Source of the DNA: Chara braunii
Lineage: Eukaryota > Streptophyta > Charophyceae > Charales > Characeae
NCBI GenBank assembly: GCA_003427395.1
Contig: BFEA01000013.1
Coordinates: 2,298,264 to 2,362,263 of the forward strand
Reading direction: 5' to 3'
Length of the DNA stretch: 64,000 bases
A program made the translations under genes and the position numbers. This document shows positions 56,299 to 64,000 of the stretch, piece by piece (position 1 is the stretch's first letter; each line of letters starts with the position of its first letter). Below the pieces are notes generated by a model. It ran no database searches. It saw nothing but the letters and a program-made list of their open reading frames with translations, and was not told where the DNA came from.

Positions 56299-57590
56299 TT
56301 AGGGACGTAAACGCGGGGATTGATGAGGGAGTAGTCCCTTCTGAGTTGCCTCGTACCTTAAGACCACGAACTTCGTTGTCTTGAGAAGTTCCTTCCTTGT
56401 GAACCAAGGGTCCTCAGAATAAGGCTGCAAGGAGAACTTCACAAGATATTGCCGATCGGGGCCGACGCCCCACTCATCCTCAATTGACTCTACCTCATAC
56501 CCCCGACAAAGTATAGGTGGTGCAAATTGAGGGGGCTGGTCAGGGAATGCATCAACAGGTGTGAAATGTAACAACTTGGATGCATGGAAGATCGGATAGG
56601 TATGCAGATGCAGTGGGACATTAATGGCATAATACGGGCCAAAAGGATCGGAACCCACAGTATCTCGTACGTGCCACAGACCCAAGTAAGTGGCAACAAC
56701 TTTGGAGAAATATCCTCTTCCCTTGATACCTATGAGTTGGCAACCCAGACATGGTCGCCGTTACGAATGGGGGAAGGACGTCGATGCCGATTAGCTTGTT
56801 CAGTCATTGCCTGCTGGGCATTGAACAAGTTGGCACGTGCCCGTTCCACGTCTACTCTCGACCGCCTGGCGAACTTAGCAGTTCCCAAGAGTCGGGTCAG
56901 ATCGAGCCTTGTTGATGAGATCATCGAAAGGCTGTCCTGGTTCGCGGCCCCAGTGTAGCCGGTACAGGGTGAACCCAATTGATGAGTGGACTGAGGTGTT
57001 GTACACAAGCTGTGCATGAGACAAGTGGAGATCCCAGTCCTGTTGATCTGGTGAGATGATAGGACGCAGCGGCTGGAATAGAATCTGGGTCATCACTTCA
57101 ACCTGTCCATTGGCTTCAAGATGACGACCGGAAGTCCTGTCCAGACGTGAATTCAGGTAAATCTTTGCAACAGGACTGCCTCTCATTGTTGCAAAATCGT
57201 GGATCTTTGTCACTTACTATGGAAGTGGGCGGTCCATGGTGAGTTACCCACCTCTGAGCAAATGTCGCTCGCATGGCGGAGACCCTAGCCTCTCCTGGCA
57301 AGGGGATGAGCTCCGCCTACTTGGAAAACCTGTCAACACCTACCATTACCTGACGCATTCCACGGGGGTGGTTCTACCCAAGTCTGTAAAGTCAATAGAC
57401 ACAAATTTAGCAGTACCCTCAGGTATGGGTAGGGGTGTGAGCAAGCCAATTGGAGGTCGTCGTTGAACCTTGTTCTTCTGACATAGCTCGCAGGTTTCGA
57501 TATAGCGCAACAGATCACTCCGCATCTCCTTCTAGAAAAAGAGTTGCGACTGGGTTGCATAGGACTTTAAGAACCCAAAGTGACCGCGTC
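56299..57590 (-). pseudogene. int: B integrase with chromo-like C-terminus
   Basis: The zinc finger (HDRRGH, then CELC) is at about 57470-57600 with a TAG inside it where a Trp is usual. The catalytic core has Asp in VSIDFTDLG (about 57390), Asp in SIVSDKDPRF (about 57207) and Glu in EANGQVEV (about 57105). The C-terminal part (56299-56685) shows GLWHVRDTVG, YPIFHASKLLHF and a chromo-like tail (YLVKFSLQPYSEDPWFTRKEL). At least two frame changes (near 56870 and 56700) split it. Confidence 0.87.
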
Positions 57591-57607
57591 GATCATGACG
57601 CTCTGAC

Positions 57608-57921
57608 ATTAGCAGTGTTATGAGCGGCTGGTCCTGAGGGATACACAGACGTTCCTCCCCATTGTTGTAGGTGTACAGCAAGCCTAAACTCAAGGCATAA
57701 GCTGGTTCAGAATTGGGATCAGCTTACAGATTCCTCACAATGGGCCCATAAGTCGGATCCTGATATTAGCAGTGTTTCGAGCGGCTAGTCCTGAGGGATA
57801 CATAGGCGTTCCTTCCCATTGTTGTAGGTGTACAGCAAGCTTGAACTCAGGGCATAACCAGGTTCAGAATTGGGATCTGCTTGCAGATTACTCACAATGG
57901 GCCCATAAGTCGGGTCCTGAG
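57608..57921 (-). repeat. 157-bp tandem duplication within B pol
   Basis: Units begin ATTAGCAGTGTT at 57608 and 57765 and end near CATAAGTCGG(A/G)TCCTGA. It lies in the RNase H-integrase linker, and 157 is not a multiple of three, so it shifts the frame. Confidence 0.93.
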
Positions 57922-59527
57922 GCCGAAGTCGGGCAACGGTCTGGCGGATCTCCTCTCCAAAGAAGGGAGTAGAAGAGATAGCCCGCAAAAGTGTCAGGCA
58001 TGCGAGAGAGGGCATTGCTACTTTGTTATAGCAGCTCTTCTTGTGTTTCAGTTCAAAGTCAAAGAGATCAATGAACTGAATATAGCGTGCCATCCACTGC
58101 AAGGTGGAATGATCTGAAAAGATCTTGAAGTGCCTGCCCAGGAGGAAATGTTTCCAATGCTTTAGCGCGCACACAAGAGCGTACAACTCTTTCTCGTAGT
58201 TGTAATCCTGCAACTTTTGGGTCTTTATCTTCTTGCTCATATACTGTATGGGCCGCAGACCAGTCCCATCATCCCGTTGAAGTACGACCCCAATACCATA
58301 TTGACCAGCGTCAGTAGTCAAAATGAATTGCAAAGTGGGGTCAGGAAGCTTCAGTACAGGAGCACGACTCAAGGCCTTCTTGATTCGTGTAAATGCCAAT
58401 TGACAGTCATTGGACCAAAAAAAAAAGTTTTTCTTTGTCAGGTTAGTCAAGGGTGAAGCTACTGCAGAAAAGTTTTTGACGAACGTTCTGTAGTAGGATG
58501 CTAAGCCCATGATGGACCGTACATCCCTCACTGTCTGAGGCTAAGGCCAATCTTGAGTTGCAGCAATCTTTGCTGCTTCAGGGGCCAGACCATCTCCATA
58601 AATTACATGACCTAGATAGATGATAGAGGGAACTCCAAAGGAGGATTTCTCTCTGTCAGGTAAAGCTTGAAGGACTAGAGCTAAATGCTCGCTCCCTTAT
58701 AGTTTTGCTGAACACCAGGATATCATCCACGTAGACAACCATAAACTTATCCAAGTAAAACCTGAAGATGCGGTGCATCTCCGTTTGGAATGTGCCAGGT
58801 GCATTACGAAGTCCAAATGGCATCACCAGGTACTAATAAGTGCCATAGCTGGTTTTGAAGGCGGTCTTATGGACATCCTCCTCTGCCATCTTGATCTGGT
58901 GGTACCCAGATTTGAGATCGACGTTGCTGAACAGGGTACAACCCTGCACCATATACAACAGATGATCAGTATGAGGAAGAGGCTCGGTACTCTTTCTCAT
59001 GATCTTGTTGAGACCTCTGTAATCCACACATTCTGAATTCGCCATTCCCTTTGGGAACAAAGAGGATGTGCACCGAATTCAGAAGTGTTGGGTCTGATCC
59101 AACCCGTGCTGGTCAGGGTCTCAAGCTGCTTTCTGAGCTCATCAAGCTCAGCAGGGGACATCCTGTAGATCCGACCCTTTGGAGGGGTCGATCCAGGCCA
59201 TAGCTCGATGTGATATTTGGTAGGCCAATAGGGTAAACCCACATGTTCCTGCATCTGATCTGCATAGCTGTCCACAACCTGCTGAACCTCTGAGGGACAG
59301 GAAGTAGGAACTGCATCTGTTTGTTTGACCAAGGCCAAAAACAGACATTCATGGTGGTATTGGCGTGAGAGAGTATAAAACTCTCTTGCTTTCAAAGAGT
59401 ACCAACTGGCTTTGGGATGGTATTCAACAACCAACATACATTGCTGATACACCCCCTGCTGATTGGGCAGCTCAACCTTAGGGATCTGCCTGTCGATCCT
59501 AGGGTTGGTTGCCTGCAGCCACGACAT
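57785..59527 (-). pseudogene. pol: B reverse transcriptase-RNase H
   Basis: RT starts at 58997-59527 with AELDELRKQLETLTSTGWIRP. It is shifted into 58833-59060 with CVDYRGLNKI and NVDLKSGYHQIKM, then a TAG before the VMPFGL block and the catalytic YVDD at about 58720-58735. The connection and RNase H are in 57785-58531: SIMGLASYYRTFVKNFSAVASPL, FILTTDAGQYGIGVVL, YNYEKELYALVCALKHWKHFLLG and FSDHSTLQWM. Immediately after LQWM several residues usual in the family are missing before ARYIQFIDLFDF. The core aspartates are intact. The enzyme is broken by stops and shifts. Confidence 0.9.
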
Positions 59528-59870
59528 GGAAAAAACGAGGTCAAAGGGTAGATCAGGGAATATGTAGGCTGTGTTTTACTTCTTCCCGAGTGTCGAAGGT
59601 TGCAGGAATACCACTGACCTTTTCCTTGATTGTGATCGTGGAGGAATCTCCAATATGGACCTCTAAATGTTTCTCCAACTTCATTATCTTCAGGTTCATA
59701 CGCAATTTTTGCACTGCCGTGGGAGACATGGAGTTTCGAGTAGCCCCATAGTCCAATAGACCCTTGACCCTAGTCTGGTTGATCAGGCGTTGAAGCAGGA
59801 CGAGTTCAGATTTGGTTTTCCTTTTTTCCCTTCACTTGAAGGAAGAGGGAAGCAAACATCTGAGCCTCCT
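59528..59870 (-). pseudogene. pro: B aspartic protease
   Basis: 59553-59756 gives the active-site block LLDYGATRNSM (59725-59757), so the D-(S/T)-G-A triad carries Tyr at the second position. The downstream part continues with VHIGDSSTITIKEKV and, after a shift, DLVFSMSWLQATNP (normally LGMSWL). Enzyme activity is doubtful on both counts. Confidence 0.78.
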
Positions 59871-60026
59871 CAAATTCCTGATCGGAGTCATGATCCTTGT
59901 ATACAAAGGATGTTGTTCCTATGACTCCTAATCGTCGTGGCCTATCTTCTAAAGTAGCTGCAAGTTCACCTTCGTTTGAAGATGAAATTGCAGAACTGGG
60001 GGGAGTTGCTGCCTCCAGAGACTGGT

Positions 60027-61591
60027 TTAGTTTTTTGGCCTTTGTGAACCGGGGCCTGGCATGTAAGGGCAGTTCTTCAGAAAATGGTCGCCCTCACATC
60101 TCAGGCAGACCCCCTTATCCTTCCTCCTCCTCCAAACCGCTTCCTGGATCCTTAGGTCATGCCAAGGCATGGTGAAAGGATTAAGTGGGTCAGCGAGCAT
60201 TTGGATGTTCGGTCTCTGGGAAGGGGTAGAAGGACGATGCCCCTTATCCTTCCCCTTCTTGCTGCTGGTTGATGCACTGGTAGCAGGGAACTTACCCGTG
60301 AGCACACCCACCAGTGCCTCAGCCAGGGCCGTAGCAGTGTCTGCAGCAGGAGGTGAGGCAGTTCCAGCACGTGGGCTAGAGTGTGGGGAATCTGCATCAC
60401 TTTATGATCTAGATCCCACATGAACAAAAGCAGCCTTTCCCTTTCTTCTGCCCTTGGGAAAGGACCTCCTTCTATCTGAAGAAGGGGCTTGGACATGGAG
60501 CTTGGCCTCCACATCGAAGGCTGCTCGGCCAATGGACCTCCAATCCCTAAACCCAGAGCTATAAAGCGCAACACCGAACTTCTCAGGTGCAGCCCTACAA
60601 AAATTGGTCAGCAAATCATCATTTGCCATAACCAATTCTGGGGTGGAGGTGAGCTGCTCAAACTCAACAAACAAACTCTGGAGTGACCCTGAATAGCACT
60701 GCTGACCGAGGCGAGCAATCCGGTCAGCAACCTTGTGTGTCTGCAAATCTTTCTTCCATGGCCTGCAAAAGTTCGGCCACACCCAGCTCAAAAGTCAGTC
60801 TTCCAACATCTTGTTCTGGCTGTTGGATGAGGACGTGGCCCACTTCAGAGCCGGCCCATCCAGCAATCCCAGAATAGTAGAGACCTTTATCTCCTCAGCA
60901 CAGGTGAAGCCTCTCAGGTAGGCTCTTGCGCCAGCGGCCCAGTCCCCAACATCCACTTTGGGATCATCTCCTCTGAACTCGTTGGGGGTTGGGATCTTGG
61001 GAAAGATCCGCTGGTCACCGGCTGAGTCGTCAGGGGTCTTGGAGATTGTGGGCTTGGGAGATGGATGTGATGATGGAGAAAAGGTAGATCGAGAAAGAGA
61101 GCTGTGAGGAGAAACATGTGTGGATGGAGGGGGAGTAGTCAGGCCAGCTTGTGGGAGTTGAGCGAGGATCTGATCCATCTTAGAGCCGATTTGAGCTTGC
61201 TAAGCTTCCACTTTCTTAAGGTGGTCTTCCATCCTCCCCATTCTGTTATCCAGTTAGTGAAATAAGTGGTGGTTGCTTTGTGGTCTAGATGGATCCACTA
61301 AACAATGGATTTATTCACTTCTGAGGTACGTCCATCAGCCTCATGCTTGGCCATCTACTCAACCAGATACGTTCTCCTAAACGCATCCACTGCAGCGTTC
61401 TCTTCTTCCGGTTCCTGTTTTTCCAAGGTTGCAGTCAGCTCTTGTTGCTGACGTTTTCTTTTTTTCTCCTCCTTTATTCTCTACCGAATCTCAGCCAGGG
61501 TTGCGGAAGGGCCAAAAGGATGAGAAGAATCACCCTCTTCCTTCTTTAGTTCTGCAACCTTGGGATGAGGTTGAGCAACCTTGTCAGCCAT
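60027..61591 (-). pseudogene. gag: B gag
   Basis: A likely start is the ATG at 61589-61591 (MADKVAQPHPKVAELKK). A Glu/Lys/Arg-rich helical region follows (RIKEEKKRKRQQQELTATLEKQ), interrupted by three in-frame TAG codons. The capsid-like part is in 60795-61178 (IPTPNEFRGDDPKVDVGDWAAGARAYLRG, GLLDGPALKWA) and 60402-60791 (GSLQSLFVEFEQLTSTPELV, GFRDWRSIGRAAFDVEAKL). The knuckle is in 60027-60311: CLRCEGDHFLKNC, a CX2CX3HX4C form one residue shorter than usual. Several frame changes. Gag would build the particle and package RNA. Confidence 0.85.
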
Positions 61592-63025
61592 TTCCCATGT
61601 TAGTTCCACAATTGGAGAGATACACCGAAGGAGTCAGTAGCAATTATTTGTTTCCCTGCAATACTACAGAAATCGCTACCACCTCTGTCAAATTGTAAGT
61701 GTGGGTGAATGGGCAACTAACGGTAGGGGTTAGAAGCATTCTTTGGAGCCCAGGCGTCAGTTAGACACAGTCCAATATAATCAATCACTCGATTTCCTTT
61801 TCACTGGCCCTGGACCATTCTGGAGTTAGTACGGTCAATTCCAGTCATTCCAGAGAGGTCACTAGAATTTTAATGCCCGTGATAGTACAATGGCGATCAG
61901 CAGGAGAGGTAAGATAGCAGAATACAGATCGTCACCGTCCAAATAAGATTTTGCGAATTATTGAATTGTCGCACTCCACGACTCAAACTCAATTTCTGAC
62001 ATTGATGACTTGGTCAACCATACCTTTGGGTTCAACGATTTACTGTTTTCATTGTACAAACTCAAAGAAATCCAGACTGGTGATTTTGCGCTTCATTGAC
62101 AACTGATAGAAAGGAATTATGACGGACAAATTTATAATTATGATTGAAGACAGGCTCAACGCATAATTATAATCTACAGTATGACTACTTTTCTAGTACC
62201 GAATTCGCAATTTGAACACACACTGTCAAGCGCAATACTGTCAGGCAGTCCCAGACAAAATTTGAGAAAAGAGTCGACAGGCACGAAGTTATGAGAGACC
62301 GAGATTAGGAAAGAAGATGGCTATGGTTGTCATGCAGTCTGACAATCTATTTCTATACGTACAGTGACCGATATTGCAATTCTAACTCCCACCAACTCAT
62401 ACTAATTTGCCACACAAAATTGTGCACGGAACATACTCACTTTAGAGAAACATTGTAGAAGAAGGTGGAGATATGGCTATGGCAGATTGTCTGCACCACT
62501 TCTTGCAGAGGCTGTTCCTCTGAACTCCACGTGCAAAATCTCCTAAAAGTTGTTGATCTTGCAGAGGAGACTGAGGCGCTTCACTCCAGGGTCTCAGATT
62601 CATTGAATCTCGCCAAGTGGCACTTGGTGAAGTAGAGCGCCACCGACACCCTGATTTGCTGCCGCTGATAGGGGGCAAGAGTAGCCCAATTCAGTGTTTG
62701 ATTGGCACTCTAGGCCAATCAATCCCAGCGCAATCCACTGATGCTCCCGCTACTCGGTGCTTCACCACCCTCTGACGAATTTCGCATCCCTTAAGGGTCT
62801 GGCGAAATCCACCGTCCTTGCCTTTCATGAATTGGGCGCTCTCCTGAAATAGCAATGCCAGATCAGTTCGATACTGAGCCACAGTAATAACCGCTTGGAA
62901 ATCTTCTTCTCGCTCGATTCAACACTGAAGAAGATGAATCGCCATGAAGCTTTTTTCCAGAGTCTCCTCAGAAGAAGAAGATGCCCTTATTGCGCTCAAC
63001 ACGTACTTGTTCCGCTCCGATCCGG
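61592..63025 (-). other. B untranslated leader
   Basis: About 1.4 kb between the primer site and the gag ATG. Frames are short and unlike known domains. The region 61700-62440 is AT-rich. Confidence 0.6.
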
Positions 63026-63037
63026 GCTCCGATACCA
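63026..63037 (-). other. B primer-binding site (initiator tRNA-Met type)
   Basis: On the - strand TGGTATCGGAGC lies two bases inside the LTR end, the same word as in A1. Confidence 0.9.
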
Positions 63038-63039
63038 AT

Positions 63040-64000
63040 TGTTATGAATTTGGTTGTCTGTCGATTTCAATCAACACTCACACAAGCGATCTTACACGCC
63101 CATACATGCATAAGAAGAAGGGGAGAGGAGACAGAGTCACACACTGCTCACAGACAGAATAAGCAGCGGAAAGCAAAGATGCACAAAGTGTGGAGACAAC
63201 ACACAGTGTTTCTCTCTCTGGCGATGATCCCAACAACCAATCATAAGAGGACACCACAAGAAACACAACAGAACGTAACCAAGTTTGAGCCTAGATCGAC
63301 CACGAATGTTACAAAGTTCTCTCCCAATGTTTACCCACCACTGAAACCTACACTACACCCCAACTCCTACACTCTGTTAGTAGCGTCACACTGAAACGGT
63401 CTCTCAGAGGCCAGCGCCAACCAGAATGATGGAGGAGGAGGCTAGCGCCAAGTTCCTGATGAAGATGAAGAGTTTTTGACGTCAAAAGCTGCAGCTATGG
63501 ATGCAGCGCAACTGTCTCTGCCACACAACAACCTCAGAAGCAGTCCACCCACAAACAGCTGTGTAGAGCCTCCCTATAGCCCAGAGGATCGCAAGCACCC
63601 TCAAGGGTGAGCGCGTGGAGGGAACCCTAGCTATGGCTGTCCTCTGACTAGGGACTTAGGATGCCACCTGCAGTCAATCGTCACCTTCCTTCCTTTCCTT
63701 GGCTCCGCTTATGCATCCTGGCAAAACAAAAGCCACCAGTTTGAAAAGCCCCAACTAGACTGACTCAGTCCTATTATTAGCTCTAACCTAGACGGACTGG
63801 ACTGACCGGTACCGTTTCAATTTCGGCCTATACGGCCTCTCCCGACCCGGCTATAGGCTATAGGACCTGTCTATCAGCGTAGGCCCGTAGGCCTGTCGGT
63901 CCTGGTGGTAGCCCGGGTCTGCTATTCGCAGGTAGGGTGACTGTAGGAAATCCGGATTAGTGCCGGCCTGGAATTCTGCAACTTTGCAGATGTGGCCCTC
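63040..64000 (-). repeat. B 5' LTR, continuing past the window
   Basis: On the - strand it ends CATAACA at 63040. 63040-63912 matches 27997-28870 and 63914-64000 matches 55901-55993. The full LTR is expected to be about 1.2 kb, so roughly 0.2-0.3 kb lies outside the window. Confidence 0.9.

Larger units (their letters stand above)
27997..64000 (-). mobile_element. B: Ty3/gypsy element, split by nested element C, 5' LTR runs off the window
   Basis: Read on the - strand: 5' LTR (beyond 64000 down to 63040), tRNA-Met primer site (63026-63037), leader, gag, protease, RT, RNase H, integrase (down to 56299), then a 3' LTR in two pieces, about 56196-55900 and 28870-27997. The two pieces align with 63914-64000 and 63040-63912 of the 5' LTR, where the sequence is continuous. 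The interruption is exactly element C. Without C, B would be a little over 9 kb. Stops and frame changes in gag and pol show it is inactive. Confidence 0.88.

Noticed and set aside
61300-61591. UAG codons in B gag read as sense (recoded)
   Set aside because: TGA and TAA also interrupt the elements, other frames are shifted, and the helicase exon gives no sign of a variant code.

Overview
This is a eukaryotic nuclear window dominated by transposable elements. It contains one recognisable host gene piece: a single exon (11444-12139) of a plant-type SEN1/UPF1-like helicase with clean splice junctions. The rest is LTR retrotransposons, a dead LINE, a MITE, microsatellites and anonymous intergenic DNA. 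Plant-type primer-binding sites (initiator tRNA-Met and tRNA-Asp), the large repeat load and the exon's resemblance to land-plant SEN1-like proteins suggest a streptophyte with a large genome, possibly a charophyte alga such as Chara. The species assignment is inference.

Layout. 1-978: CA microsatellite and low-complexity DNA. 979-9720: A1, a complete Ty3/gypsy element on + with 923-bp LTRs that differ at only about two sites, yet with broken gag and pol. 10190-11120: a related solo LTR on the - strand. 11444-12139: the helicase exon. 12140-16430: intronic or intergenic DNA with an inverted repeat and a pyrimidine-rich tract. 16440-18080: a dead LINE. 18210-24760: A2, a 5'-truncated relative of A1 on the - strand, interrupted by a 1.4-kb insertion and joined head-on to a + strand gag fragment of family B (24762-25585). 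25586-27996: anonymous DNA with two tandem duplications.

27997 to beyond 64000: one nested stack. Element B (- strand Ty3/gypsy) has its 5' LTR at the right edge of the window (63040 onward), its coding region at 56299-61591, and its 3' LTR split into two halves, 55900-56196 and 27997-28870. A very large element, C (28871-55899, about 27 kb, + strand), sits inside that LTR. C has direct terminal repeats of about 8.04 and 7.71 kb, a tRNA-Asp-type primer-binding site immediately after the left repeat, a purine tract immediately before the right repeat, and an 11.3-kb interior with gag, protease, RT, RNase H and integrase remnants plus a second gag-like/coiled-coil coding block after integrase. 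A 513-bp MITE with an 8-bp target duplication sits only in C's left LTR. The order of events was B, then C, then the MITE.

No retrotransposon here looks autonomous. A1 has frameshifts and a changed protease active site. A2 is truncated. B has stops in gag and pol. C has lost the centre of its RT. The feature most worth following up is element C, because of its LTR size, conserved U5 hairpins, tRNA-like U3 modules and downstream gag-like block.
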